Of a stretch of DNA of 64,000 bases, positions 45,423 through 58,390 are shown piece by piece. Source of the stretch: Argentina anserina (taxonomy: Eukaryota; Streptophyta; Magnoliopsida; Rosales; Rosaceae); the NCBI RefSeq assembly GCF_933775445.1, contig NC_065873.1:16368001-16432000 (forward strand), written 5' to 3'. A program made the translations under genes and the position numbers. The notes beneath the pieces are model-generated. The model was not told the origin of the DNA. It ran no database searches and was given only the letters and a program-made list of their open reading frames with translations. Each line of letters opens with the position of its first letter. The first letter of the stretch is position 1.

Positions 45423-47519
45423 TCAATTAATCTCCATCATTTCCCGAGCAACAATCAGTTCTCCTGCACAATCAGCAGTATTTGAAGGTGTCGACATCTC
45501 CTCTTCAATTGTGAAATTATATTTCTGTCCAATTGCTCGTAGAAGCTGGAACACTTCAAACATGGTCGGCCTCTCCTTGGCGGTAGGCACCACACAGTTG
45601 CAAGCAACTTTAAGGAACTGGAAAACCTCCTCATGGACACCCTTTCCAATCAAGGATTTGTCAATCGCATCTGCGAGTTGAGATCTGCTTGAGAGCTGCA
45701 AGATCCATTCCACCAAGTTTCCTTTGAAATCTTCTGGAGCTTTAGAGATATGGGTAGCTCTTTCACCAGTAACCAGCTCAAGAAGAACGGTTCCAAAGCT
45801 GTAAACATCGCCCTTCGGAGTGGCCACTAGAGTTCTTGTATACTCGGGAGCAACATAACCCAGATCTCCAAATTCCCCATTCACAAATGTACTCAGATGT
45901 GTATCAATTGGATTCATGAGCCTAGCGAGGCCAAAATCAGAAATCTTCGGCTCAAAATCTACATCCAGCAAGATGCATTTGGAGCTTATGTTTCGGTGGA
46001 TAATTCGAGGATTACAGTTATGATGGAGCCACGCTAATCCTCTGGCTGCTCCTATCCCAATTTTTAGCCTGGTAGGCCAGTCCATAATCTTGGCACCATC
46101 AGCTTCCACGAGATGTAGCTGGTCATGCAGAGTCCCATGAGGCATGTGCTTATACACCAAAAGCCTTTCCTTTTTTGCAACACAAAAACCCAAAAGAGGA
46201 ACCAAGTTACGGTGTTCTACACTACCCAGAGTAGACATCTCAGATTGAAACTCTTTCTCAGAGGATTGAGATTCCTGCAACCTCTTGACCATAAGCGAGG
46301 TACCATCATCAAGCACTGCCTTGTAAACAGTTCCAGTTCTCCCTGAGCCAATGATATGGTCTTTGCTGAAATTGTTGGTAGCCTTCATGAGATCACTCAG
46401 TCTCATCTTAGAAACCGACTTCTTGAACATGGAAACCTGAAGTAAACTAGCTTGTTATGATGCAATAAAGCTCATAATACTAATAATAAAACTGAATTTT
46501 TCTTAACTAAGCAATTTATGGAACCATCATACTTTCCTAAAATGTTAACATACTTTCAGACAGAGAGAATAGAGATAGACGTCAAAGTGAGAGAACAGAA
46601 TTAACCAAACTACCATCATATGAAAATTATGAATTTTTTTACTACGAGATTTTCTGTATTAGCTTGCCTTGATTCCTTTAGTTCCCTTCAAAATCCTTGC
46701 CCACTTGTTCCCTTCAGGGTCCTCTTCCTTCTTCCTTGCAGACACTCTACGCATGAAGAAGAACAAACCTATAATCACAACAAATGCTGCAAAAGTTGCA
46801 CCCCCAACACCTGCTGCTACTATAACTACACTGTTAGACTTCTTGGCAGCTGCCTGACAACTTTTTAAAGGTGATCCACAGAGTCCAGGATTGTTTGCAT
46901 AGCTATCCGCTCCGATTGAAGCATCCTTAGCGCCGAAGTTGGGAACTGGCCCAGATAGTTGATTGCTGGCCACACTAAATGTTTTAATCCTACTGAGCTG
47001 ACCGAGTTCTGGAGGAATCTGACCCGTCAACTTGTTGCTGTCAAGTTTAAGGACATTCAGGAAAGTACAATTGGAGAGATTCCTGGGAATTGTCCCTGAG
47101 AAGCTGTTGGAAGAGAGATCAAGCGACGTAATGTAAGCGGTCAAATGATCAATATCCTCAGGAATAGATCCACTGAGGTTGTTACTCGAGAGATCTAATC
47201 CTGTTAAGCTTGTACAATTCGCTACTCCACGAGGAAACTGGCCTTTGAGTCCCAAATCCCCAAGCTTGATATTTAAAACTTTGCTCTCGTGAGGGTGCCA
47301 ACACTCCACTCCAAGAAAGTTACAGATGAAACCTTCGGTGCCGTTGTTAAAATTCCATGAAGAGCTTAACATGTCTAAAGGGTCCTCCAATGCTGCTCTA
47401 ATACTTTTCAAGCAATGTATATCACTCTCAACACCGTGGCTGAACCTACAACTAAGCAATAACAATAGCACAAAAATGCCAAGATCTTGGCCGCTCGACA
47501 TACGCCATAAGCAAGCCAT
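45423..47519 (-). CDS. BIR1: BIR1-like LRR receptor kinase (At5g48380 class)
   Basis: Plasma-membrane receptor-like kinase; the Arabidopsis homologue binds BAK1-type co-receptors and restrains cell death and immunity. Exon 1 is 47519-46668 and exon 2 is 46436-45423, joined as GIK|VSMFKKS, 621 residues. Signal peptide ([10 protein letters not shown]...FVLLLLLSC), about five LRRs ([26 protein letters not shown]), transmembrane segment near residue 240 ([14 protein letters not shown]), then the kinase: GSGRTG loop, Lys in LMVKRL, Glu in [14 protein letters not shown] in [10 protein letters not shown]. The catalytic loop is HRN rather than HRD, as I remember for the family. The intron donor is GC (AAG|GCAAGC). 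A 5' UTR intron is likely at 47529-47955, because an acceptor AG ends directly before the leader GTGATTGGGATGG; this sets the ATG at 47519. A relic copy lies at 36495-40537. Confidence 0.93.
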
Positions 47520-48647
47520 CCCAATCACCTAAGTTACAACTTGGTGATAACAGAATTCAAGATACTGAACCTACCAACCAGAGCATCAGGAAACACTGAA
47601 ACCTGAAACAAATTCAAAGGCACACATAAAGAACCCAATTAAAACACAAACATTCTGCTTTTAGTAAAACCAATTTAGGTAACAAATTAAGTAGCAACAC
47701 AAGAAACAAAACCCAATTTATATTCATAAACAGAAGTAAAAAGCAACAACGTGATTGATCAACCTACAAATTCCCAAACTAAAGAGCAATACAGACATAT
47801 GGCAAGTTCAGCAAAGCCATACTTGATCCAACTAAGTTGACCAAGTCTCAACATCCATAAAAGATTCTTGCTTGATCCAATTGAATCAACCCAAGTTAAT
47901 AAACTCAATAATCCAGATAAAGTTCAAAACTTTGGGAAAAATATAAAGAACCCACCTGGGATAGTTCACTAGCAGCAAGCACAGAAGAATCAAGGAACCC
48001 GAAGAAGGGTTCTTGAATCAACAGCAAAGCTTCCCTCTTTTCCACAAAGACGAAGACTTCAAGGTCAACAACTAATCCGGTTCCCACACACGTACAGTCT
48101 TAAAACACCCACAAATTGAAGTACAGAATTGGGAAATATGTGTGAAAAGCTTGGTGGGTTTGATATGAAAGAGGAGAAAGGACAGGCCTGACGGGTCAAA
48201 GAAGGCCGGCCAATTTTGTCAAGCTTAGCGACGACTTGGGGACTAGCTGGTTTAGAGTGCTTGACTCGCTTTTTATTTTTCTGAAAGAAAATTCAATTAT
48301 ATATAATAGGGAACTGAAATGGTATGATGTAATTGATCAGTGATTAACTAAAACGCTAAAAGATGAACGTGTGTTTGTGTGTTCAGGAGTTTCCTTTCCT
48401 CTTCTTCAACTGCCGGTTGGAAAAGGATTGTATAAATTTGCACTAAGATTCACCATCATGGATTCATGATGCGGTAGTTTACGTATCTTATTCCGATGTA
48501 TAATTCTAACAGAGTCAAGCTTGAGAGTTTTGTTTTCGGACCAAAGCAATGGCAGTTTTGTGACAATTGACTTATTGAGAGATGCTTGTTTCCTTGTTAT
48601 GCATTAACTGCCGAGTGCCGACGGACCTCAAGGTCGGTTTGTACTAA

Positions 48648-48910
48648 CTAGCCCACCGCACAGGCGTTCCACTCGCAATGAAATAAAGACAGTTATAATT
48701 GAACGTGTCCGTAAAACCATCTCTCTACTCTCCCAAGTCTATATTTCTTTTCTTCTAATTGTTATGTTTTCTTGTTATTTACATTATCAACCTTAGTAAA
48801 TATATTTTTTCTCCATCTATTTTGTCTAAGATAATGGGTCTTTTGGAGAGTTCAAAAAATTAGTGAAGTTGTTGACACAAAAAAAAGACTTTCAATTATA
48901 ATAGTAGAAA
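48648..48910 (-). mobile_element. Short non-autonomous Helitron, second copy
   Basis: On the minus strand it starts TTTCTACTATTATAATTGAA and ends CGGTGGGCTAG, flanked by A and T. The 5' part resembles the element at 43423-43655 (TTAGTGAAGTTGTTGAC versus TTAATAAAGTTGTAGAC on +). Terminal TC is degraded to TT. Confidence 0.6.
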
Positions 48911-49088
48911 TATGACAATATCAACTATTATTATATGTCAATAATTCTTGTTAAGACTACAGACATTCCAAATCTTGAATTGCTAGACAACAAATTTCCA
49001 ATGTGAGTTATTTGTGTGTAGTATTTTTTCGGTGATACAAGTCCTCCCCGGGATATGAGAGTTTTGAGTACTACTTCATGGGAAATTC

Positions 49089-49220
49089 TATGGTGCAGCG
49101 CTGCATACCATACATACCTCTAATACATCATTCATACACCACACGGACCCCACGTGTATTTTAAGACACCATCTATCTACCGTCTGATTCGGTATGTATG
49201 GTATGCAGCGCTGCACCATA
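49089..49220. mobile_element. Short foldback MITE with perfect 28-bp ends
   Basis: TATGGTGCAGCGCTGCATAC...CATA at the left is the exact complement of the right end. 132 bp. The arms contain the palindrome GCAGCGCTGC. Confidence 0.85.
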
Positions 49221-49295
49221 GACGATTCTCTACTTCACAAATGTTGATGTAGTTCTTCATCATATGTCTAGACTCAATCAAAATAGCATTCATAT

Positions 49296-49878
49296 GAGTA
49301 AAAACTCAAAATGGTACCTGCATTATCTTGAAATGTATTGTTTGGTACCTAAGAATTTTTGTTACTCGAAATAGTACCTAAATTATTACATAGTTACCAA
49401 ATATAATACATCTGTTAGTTTTTCCGTTAAATCAATTATGTGGCATGTATTTTGACTTTTTTGACCAAAATAGTAATGGATAAAAAATTATTTTAAAATA
49501 TTTATACTAAAACTTGTGTTAGGTAGTCTTACAAGAGTTGATTTTCATCTTAAATTTACAAATTTCATTTAAATAAATAAATTCACAAATAATATATGTA
49601 TGATTTATCAAGTCCATCAAATTTGCAATCAATTTGGTGATTTGTGAGAATTTTGGAGGAATTTTTTAAAAAACAATAGGGAGAGATGAAATAAAGAATT
49701 GTGTATAAATCATTTTGCCCTTCTAAATACATGTCACGATATCAATTTAACAGAAAAGTTAATAGAGGTACCAAATTTGGTAATAGTACAAGTTTATGTA
49801 CTATTTCAGGTAATAAAATTCGTGGGTACTAAAAAGTGTCTTTGACAATAATTTAGGTACCATTTTATGTTATTACTC
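49296..49878. mobile_element. Foldback MITE (about 580 bp)
   Basis: Diverged inverted arms of about 150 bp rich in GGTACC/GTACC motifs (AAAATGGTACCT on the left; AGGTACCATTTT on the right), with an AT-rich centre. Similar in layout to 6155-6803. Confidence 0.75.
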
Positions 49879-49879
49879 T

Positions 49880-52843
49880 TGATAATACTAATAAAAACTT
49901 ATGCTAATTGATGCCAAGGTGATCAAAACAGTGTCACCCTTTCAATAAATATTGACCCAAAAACTAGACGTGTCAGCCACTCAGCCCGATCTCCTCAAAT
50001 GACTTGAGCCAAAATCACTAGTGAAAACGGGATACCCCTGATGATGACTCAAGTTGTTTGAGTCGGATCAGAATTCTAACCTATAAAGAATGTCAACTAA
50101 CCTAGGTTAATCAATTGCCAACTCAACACTAAGTGATGTCACTGTTACCTCAATGTGTTACAACACACCTCAATCTAAGAGAGTGTTTGGAAAGAGGGAG
50201 ATGACATTTTGAAGGGATTTCAAATCCCACGTGGAAAAATCTCTTGTTTGGCAAAAAAAAACAAGGAGGAACTTTGAATACCCGGGTTTTTAATGAGGGA
50301 TATTAAAAAGAATTTCTCAATAGAAACCGTCTTGCCCAGAGTTCCGCCTCAATAGGTAGAATTCTGAAATTCCATTTCGTCAAGAGCCCGTCTCGATTTA
50401 TGGCTCTCTCTACTCTTGGCATCGTTTGTCTTCAGGTTTAATCTCCACCTTGAGCTTTCATTTCGCTCTGTATTCTAGAGTTAAATTGCTGAGTTGGGTA
50501 TCTTTTCCATCTCTAATTTAATCGATTTCATATGTGCTTGGTTATAGTTCAGTTTTTCAATTTGATTTCATTGGTTGCTAGCTTGTGTTTCTTTTATTTG
50601 AATCATGATTTAAGTGATTTCTTCAACTGGGTTAGCTGCAGATGCCCCATTTTTGGTTTGGATTTGCGTTTCTTGGAGAACTATTTTCATTTTTGGAACA
50701 ATAAGCCTAGTCTTATAGTCTAAGTTCAAGATTAGCACTGTATTTTTGATATTATTTACTTGCTCGAGATTTTGGTCATGAGTTTTCATTCATGTTGTCT
50801 TTAGAATCACACTTTACACCATTTTCCAAGTTAAAATGATTCAATGCATGTCGTGGGTTGGTTGTTTGAGTGGAATGTATATTTATGATATGAAACTCTA
50901 GAATATGTACTTAGCTTGCAAAGAGGAACTATTAGTAGATGAAATCAATGTTTTACTTTCATAGATACGACCAATTCATAGCCTATCTATTTTCCAGATG
51001 AATTTCTTACAGCTTGAAGAAGATGTCTTGCTTCTGTTATTCTGTTCATGCACATCAAGCAGACTGCTAAGTTGCACTACTTGTTCTTATCTAGCTCCAG
51101 TGCTAGAGCATTCCTAAAAAAAATGTTAAAGAACAGAGCATGTCATGAATACTAAAAATATTTCATCAAGAAAAATAACGAATAAAAAGATATAATATAT
51201 CATCTGTAGTTATATGAAGTATAATATATGAAACTAACTTTTAATATTCTTCGCCAGTAGTGTAATTGCCTTACTGCATGTAAGCTCATGCCAAGTTCCC
51301 AAGTACCCTGCATTGATGGGAGACATAAAAGTCATGTAACCTTGCAGAAATTCAGGTCAATTAAATAAGAAGAAAGAAGAAGTTGTGATATACACCTTGC
51401 TCTCTCATGTTCATCAGTAATTTAAACCTTTTTCCCTTGAGCTCTCGCAGTCTTTGTCCACTTGCATTAAAGGCTATGCCTTCATCCATACGTTTTAGTT
51501 TGGACTGAAGCATTTTAATCTCTTCTTCAATCCTTCATGCCCTCTGCAAAACCAGTACTTGTAAATTTATTGTAAAATCTAGGTAGGTTGGTTATACTAC
51601 TAGTATACAACCAAGGGAAATATATAGGATATGAACATACAACTTTCATGTTTTTTGCTCATGCTCGTGCTTTCTTAAACTAGCAATACCAACTCTAGTA
51701 ACAGATATAAATTTGCTTAAGTTTTCTGTTTTCCTGTGCATATCGTATTTTGCAATTTACTATATTATCTAGTTAGAAAAATAAGACTAAAGTGAGTATT
51801 GTCTATTTAGAAGTAATTGAATCATTTAACTTGGTTTAGATTCATGTAGAACCCTTGATGTACTTAATGGATGTAGAGTTGATGCTTGTATACAATAATT
51901 GAATCACATTTTGTTAGATTGTATTGATGAGATTGTTATGAGATTTTCAGCTTTTTGTTGATGTTAGTGTAGATTTTATACCATACATTAATATTCTTGC
52001 ATTAATGTTCAAGATTAGTACTGCATTATTGATATTCTTTACTTGCTCGATAATGTGTGTTTATGACCTTCATCTTTTTGAATAGGATTAATCAAGATGT
52101 TAGGTTTCCAAGACTACCCAGTGCACCCTTATTTTGATCTCCTTGTCTTTCTTGTCATATTGTAAACCAAGCAAGTGCAACCTGCTTCTGCTTATGCATT
52201 AGAACTATTTTAAGCAAACTCTTAATAGGCCAAATAGGCAAATATATATCACAGAAATTGAATGGCGAAGTATGGTTAGTTGCTCGTTTTATCATGTATA
52301 TACATTAGAAGTTGAATGAATATTGACAATAGTTTTTCATCACATTGTACCTTACTGACTCCGGGTTCAATTTTTTTTGGAAATATGTTGTAGATGAATT
52401 CATTTTATGTTCATTTATTGTGTAGAGTCTCCATATGTTGTTCAATACATTTTATACATATTATCACATCTACTGAAAGCTATAGCTAGCTAGGGAGATC
52501 CTCAAGTATGCTAAATATAGCTAGCTAGAGTTTCACTTTCTTCAATATTTTTCTGTTCTTGTTTCACTCGCATAATTGTTATCAGTAACATTAGTATCAA
52601 TAAGTTACAGTAACAGTACATTATGATCAACATCCTAGTATTAGTTAATTAATAGGTTCCTATATGAATGATAAATGTTGTTATTGATATAAGATTATGG
52701 TATAGATTCATTTCATTGTTAATGCATTTTCTTTCATTCTTTCTTTCACTATCCTTTGTGTACAGTCGTTAATGTATCAGTCATTCTTTATTTGATTGAA
52801 GTTTTATTCTTGTGGGTGCAGTTGTGCATGTCCTAGGATTTAA
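49880..52843. other. Gene-poor interval with one possible decayed exon
   Basis: AT-rich. At 51543-51396 on -, between a good acceptor (TTTTGCAG) and donor (AAG|GTGTAT), a frame reads RIEEEIKMLQSKLKRMDEG then FNASGQRLRELKGKRFKLLM, apparently a coiled-coil exon with one TGA near its start. I do not recognise the family. Nothing else supported here. Confidence 0.35.
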
Positions 52844-53325
52844 GATGGATCTTTGTTGTAAGCGTGCTAGAGACGAGTATGAGGAGGAGGGGGAAGAGAG
52901 AGAGAGACTGAGGATGAGGAGGATAGTCTAGACCAAATGAAATCCTTTTTTGTTAATGTAACTGGATTTATAGCAGCAGTAGTAGGTTGGTATCATTATA
53001 GGTTACTCATAATTAAATAGCCATTGCCTGACTGGAATGTACATAGATAATTCTATATGGATCGATTATGTGGATCTGAAGTTGAGTGTATGGAGAACTT
53101 GAGAGTTAGTAAGTATGGTTTTTCAAGACTTTGTCAAGTGTTGTATGACAAAGGTAGATTGCGAAGAACAAAGCACGTATCTATTGAAGAATTGGTGGTT
53201 ATGTTTCTAAATATCCTTGGACATAATGTGAAGTATAGATCCATTCATGTGAACTTTTATCACTCCAAATAGACTATAAGTAGGCAACTAAATCGATTGT
53301 TGCATGCAGTTTTCCTATTCCTTCT
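52844..53325 (+). pseudogene. Harbinger-type nuclease, N-terminal relic
   Basis: Begins MDLCCKRARDEYEEEGEE (52844), shifts frame, and at 53057 reads MDRLCGSEVECMENLRVSKY, then FSRLCQVLYDKGRLR, HVSIEELVVMFLNILGHNVK and, past a stop, TISRQLNRLLHAVF. This matches the N-terminal region of plant HARBI1-like nucleases. The catalytic part is missing; the frame ends where an LTR fragment begins. Confidence 0.7.
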
Positions 53326-54011
53326 TTATTTTCATCCAGTTAACACTACCCTCATTCTATCCATTTATTCCACTACCTCATCCCTATCTCCTGGTCCAGG
53401 AATACCACTTCCCGTTGGTCTTCCTTTTCCTCCGTGGTCGCCCTCCTTGATCCCAAGGCTCAAGAGAAAAATCCAATATCCTAGCAGTTGAACCATCATT
53501 CCCTCCCCGTATTGGTACAATTTCCTCTTATGTCATTGTAGAATCGTGGCTTGTTGTATCTTTTCCCACAGACGGCGCCAAATATTTCTGTATCGAAATC
53601 GTTGACAACTTTTTCTCTTCTGATCCTACAAGGCCTATATTAGAATCACTCAGTTCTGGAAATATATCCGATGTTACCGGACTATTCCATTCCGAAGCTT
53701 AAGTCAGTCGATCGGTAAAGGATAGGATGTTATAGTAAGTGGTGAGTCAGAATGACATTACCTTTTTCCAAAGGTGCAAGCGGTTTCTTTATAACCCTTG
53801 AAAGGACCATTCTTTGAGATGTCTTCGATGTGGGATCAATGACCAGCTGATGTGGCACTCTTGGCCTCTTTTATGCTGTCATAATACCACCTCTACTAAC
53901 TGTTCTACTTAGACTTATGGGCTGGACCGGGAGTCGGTGTTAGTGGGTGGTGCGTGGGCCGATCGGTCGGGCCTATATGTTCCAGTAGCCGCAGTTACGC
54001 TACTGTCAACA
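53326..54011 (-). mobile_element. LTR retrotransposon fragment (5' LTR, primer-binding region, start of gag)
   Basis: On -, a probable LTR runs from TGTTGACAGTAG (54011) to about 53586, with a TATA-like TATAAAG. It is followed by TTGGCGCCGTCTGTGGGAA, the usual junction of plant Gypsy-type LTRs with internal DNA, and about 240 bases of internal sequence. The rest of the element is absent. Confidence 0.6.
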
Positions 54012-57000
54012 TATCCGATGATGGCTGGCTTTATTGAATATTGATCTATTGTTTCTTTTGCCTTTTGTTCTTAATACAGTATGTTGGTACATTGTTGCAA
54101 ACATGCATGTACGATAATAGAATACATTAGTTGATTATAGTTTTCATTTTTTTAAATCTTTCGCAATTTGATTGTAGAACATTCAAGTGATTCAACTGCT
54201 ATTGAGGAAAAAGTTGTGAGGATGTGGCTTTGGTAGTACATAGTTGCGCTCTTAGATGAACAACTATAGTTACTATACTACCAAGTGATCTCCTATAGTT
54301 AGTCTCCAATACAAGGTCTTATGCCTGGTCAAGCAATTATAACCTCTCACAAGTCACGACGAGCCTTATTCGAAGTAAAATTAAAGCAATGTCCAAAACT
54401 TTTATAAACCCATTCATAAGGCCTCATATTTCAAATGAGATTCATATCTCAATATAAAAATCGAGCTGATAGCATTGTTAAAGGATTACTAACTTTAACT
54501 CTCTTTTGCATCATATAAGACTATTTAAAAGAAAAATTTTAAATACACACCTCGTTTATCTTAATACATACATACTTCGTAATACACTACAAATCTAACA
54601 TTTTATGTCAATTCTTCTCTAAATGCACACCCTAAAGTACCAAAATTACAATTTATCTATATATCATGAAATATTTTATTATTTAGTATAATTATAATTT
54701 AGCTAACATAAATCTTTTTCAAATGTTTAACTTTTTTGTTAGAAACGTTTGATCATATAGGAACTTATTATTCAGTAGTGAAGTCTTGTAATCCAACGTC
54801 TCTATTCAACTATGTCATCTGTATCAAAAAAATTAAAAAAATTCTACTATGCCATCAATCAGTTTGAAAATAGAACACATACCTCAATGGAAGGATTTAT
54901 ATAAGGTCCTTCATATAATTATCTTAATAGCTAAGACTCAGTTTATGACTTATGGAGCAGGGATAGTATAGAACGAACTCAATAAAGACGTCTGAAGTAT
55001 AGAAATAAAGACGTCTAAGGGCGCGTTCGGTACAATATTGTAATCACGTTTTCTATATGTTGATACCCAAATTTCCACGTTTCTTTGCGCTTGTGAATCA
55101 TGGAGCTTAGAGTAATACATTGGGCTTTGTTGGGCCCAAGACGGCCCAAAAGAAGGAGACTCATCCGATTCATAACCGTAATTTGACGCGGCAACCACGC
55201 TTTTTACATGCAATCCACATGCAATTCACGTAGGCCCAAACTACGTTTGGGGCTTACACGAGGGTTGTGGTATGGAAGGTAACAGAAGTTTTGAGGCCCA
55301 TTGTCGAAATATAGTACATAAGCAAATTTTGGGCTTGGGAACCAAAATTCATACATTATGTAGCTTTAATTTCGATATTGGGCTAGTAGAGAAATGGATC
55401 TTCAACCTAATGAAGCCCAAGCCCATTTCTGACCCAAAAACCCATCATATGGCCCATGACCCATGACCCATATACAGTTAGCTACTTTTTCCCCATTGTG
55501 GAAAACACGTTCAATTCTTTTACAGCTGGGACTGGTGTTTGACTAATTCCGGCAGCACTAGAGAATCCTGAAGAAGAAATCACGCGCAAATCCCTCTAAA
55601 ATCTCTCCAATTTCCAACCCTCTCATCTCTTAGAGCGTGATTTAAGGAACCTAGAAAATCAAGGTCTGAGCAACATCGGCCTACCGCTATGTCACCGCCG
55701 CCCCTATACCAGTCTCTCCCTCCGACAAGATGAAGAAGAATCCCAGAAACCAACGGTCCTTGAGGCTTTCGTTCCTTTCCCAGTTCCACTATAAAGAGGG
55801 CGGTAGTTGTTGTTGTAGACCATATCATCCAAACCCAGAAAAACCCAGTAGCTTCAAGAAAAAGAGCATGCCTCGTCTCTCATACCCAAACCATCACCCA
55901 CCTTGCCTTAATCCTCACCAAATCATGCAATCTCATCTCTATTGACTCACAAGCACCCAACTCCCTTACCACGCCTCCTGTAAGTTTCATCCTTGTGAGT
56001 TCGATTTGCTGTTGTTACAGTCAAACTCGTCACGACAGGGTCAACTTGTTGTTGTTATAGTCAAGTTCATCACGATAAGGTCAATCTTGAATCGTTCCTC
56101 GATTGGCTTTGGGCCTAGTCGCACCAAGTTCAAAACACCAACTTACAATGTATTATGAAAACATAATTCAACATAATAATTAAGTGTTTGGTGCGTTAAA
56201 ACCCAAAAACAAGGAAAACCATTTTCATGATACAACTCATAAGGTCCGTATTAATTTTAGAAACGTCTTTGGCTCATTTTCATTGTTTTTGACTTTTCGG
56301 AGAACATTGTACTCTAATTAAAATGGAAATTTTTAATTTTACAGTCGTGCTCGATCACCATCGATCCCTACCTAGTTCTCAGATTTTCTTTTTCGACCTA
56401 CAATCCTCTGTTCTCTGCAGGTTGATTATCATAGCCAATCTCCTTTATTTTTGCATATATCTACTAGAACTACAATTATGCATACATATGCTTGGAATGT
56501 GGTACCACCTGCAAGTTTCTCCATGAGTTGTTGCTTTTCTCTTCGATCTTATATGGGTTGCAGATCGAATTGATAAATATTGGAGTGAAATTTGAACAAA
56601 GAATCCTCGAGTTAAGTATGTGTAATGAAGGACAGCAAAAACTTTCACCAATCTATACTCCTGGTTTGAGATATGGTCTAATTATAAACATTAAAATGAT
56701 AGATTTTATATAAATGTGTATGTGCTTAATTTAGAGTATCAGAGAGCGTGGAATAGAGGTTGCCTGACATGTGTTTGTATGGAATGAGAGTAAGACAAGT
56801 CTTTCTATTCTCTATTAGGTTTGCTTGAGAAGATGAATGATAGTCATGTACATGGAGTTGAAGACGTACTTCAGAGTTAAAAGTGAACATAATATCCATG
56901 GACGGTTGGGTTAGGTATCTTTGATTGCTTTACATCAGACAATTGATCAAGTAAGAGAAAGTTACGAAGCTATTCAAATCGGTCAATGTAAAATAGTTTT

Positions 57001-57914
57001 TGTTTTTAGAAAATATACCGAACACATTCTTTAATTGAAAAAATACAAACTTTAATTCAACGTTTTCATTTTAATAAAGTAATTTTGAAAAACTATTTCG
57101 TAAAATGTTACCGAACAAGCCCTAAATTCAGTTTTTCTTTTTTGTTTCCTCTTTTTTCTTTTCCAATAATAATGTCTATTATAGTCATTTAACATACTTA
57201 CATCAGATTATATGAAAATTAAAATAAAGTAATGTGTATTAAGAGATATAATGTGTGTATTTAAAAATCTCTCTAGTTAAAAAAAAACTTGTTTAAACAT
57301 GTAAAATTTGTAATCTTTTTGACTTTTATCAATTGATTGACGCTCTTCTTGAAAGAAAAAAATGGAATTAAAGGAAATAATAAGAGTGGCGATGTCTTTG
57401 ATAATACTAATAGTATACATTGTTTAGTGCTGACTTCAAATCCATTTACATAATTGATGACTAGTTTTGAATCACATATAGCTTATGTTTACAAAACGCA
57501 CTAAGTTGTCTTTAAATGCTCTTTCTTCTGTTATTGGTGAGTTGATACTTCTCGAGTTTTTAGGCACTGATATACATCCGTATTAAATATTTATAAAAGT
57601 GAAAATTTTAAGAACAATACATGTGATATAGACCACTGAGAGTTACGGTGAATTTACTTTCATATATATCACAATGGTATGTGACATTAGAAGTTCTATA
57701 TAATTAAGGTACACACCGTTGAAATCACCGTTAATGCTATGTAATTACATGTTTTTGAAGGGCTATTTAGTACTCTCCTCTCCTCCTCTCTTCGTCCTCA
57801 CCTCTGTGGCTCTGTCCTGAACTTAACTTTCAACCCAAACTCAACGAGTTCATCTCTCTCTTATATTAGTCATAAGCAATTTCTTCTCTTTTCTCTATTA
57901 CTCTCTTTCACCTA
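54012..57914. other. Gene-poor AT-rich interval
   Basis: No recognisable gene. GGGCGCGTTCGGTAC at 55020 and the inverted TTACCGAACAAGCCCT ending at 57122 look like opposite ends of one or two old DNA transposons, but no target duplication supports this. The ORFs at 55730-55945 and 54950-55213 have no family signature. Confidence 0.35.
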
Positions 57915-58390
57915 GGGGTGGGCATAAAAAACGGAAATCCCGATCCCGTCCTGAAATTTATAGGGACGGGACGGAGGTTTAAAAATGTTCATCTCGTCCC
58001 GATCCCGTCCCGTTTCATAATGGTGAGATGTGACGTGTGACAAATAATTTCTATCCCGCTTCATCCCGTCCCACTTTTAATGAAAACTTAAAAATTCTTA
58101 TATATTTGTATTAAAATGAAACCAATTTATATTCTTAATAACTCCAAAATTATATCAACTCAAATAATAATGGTAAATTATAATATTTTGAACATAATAT
58201 GCATTTTTTTTTTAAATTTCATTACTAAATGTTACTTTGTTATGAAAAAGTAAAAATATAGGTTTTTATTTAACTTTATAGGAAAGTGAGATTTGTCCCG
58301 TCCCGTCCCAACCGGGATTAATCCCGAGTGAGATGCATTCTAAAAAATCCTCGTCCCGTCCCGATTTAAAATGAGATGTAACAAAAAAAA
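57915..58390. repeat. Dispersed repeat with CGTCCCG motifs
   Basis: Begins AGGGGTGGGCATAAAAAACG, a common terminus of plant hAT-type repeats, and contains clusters of GTCCCG/CGGGAC on both sides. No matching right end found; probably truncated. Confidence 0.4.

Noticed and set aside
50532..50723. 63-codon ORF in the gene-poor interval
   Set aside because: Hydrophobic low-complexity translation typical of T-rich intron-like DNA; no support.
55018..57125. Possible 2.1-kb DNA transposon bounded by GGGC...GTTCGGTA ends
   Set aside because: The end sequences resemble each other, but the flanking 8 bases do not match and there is no coding content; could be two unrelated repeats.
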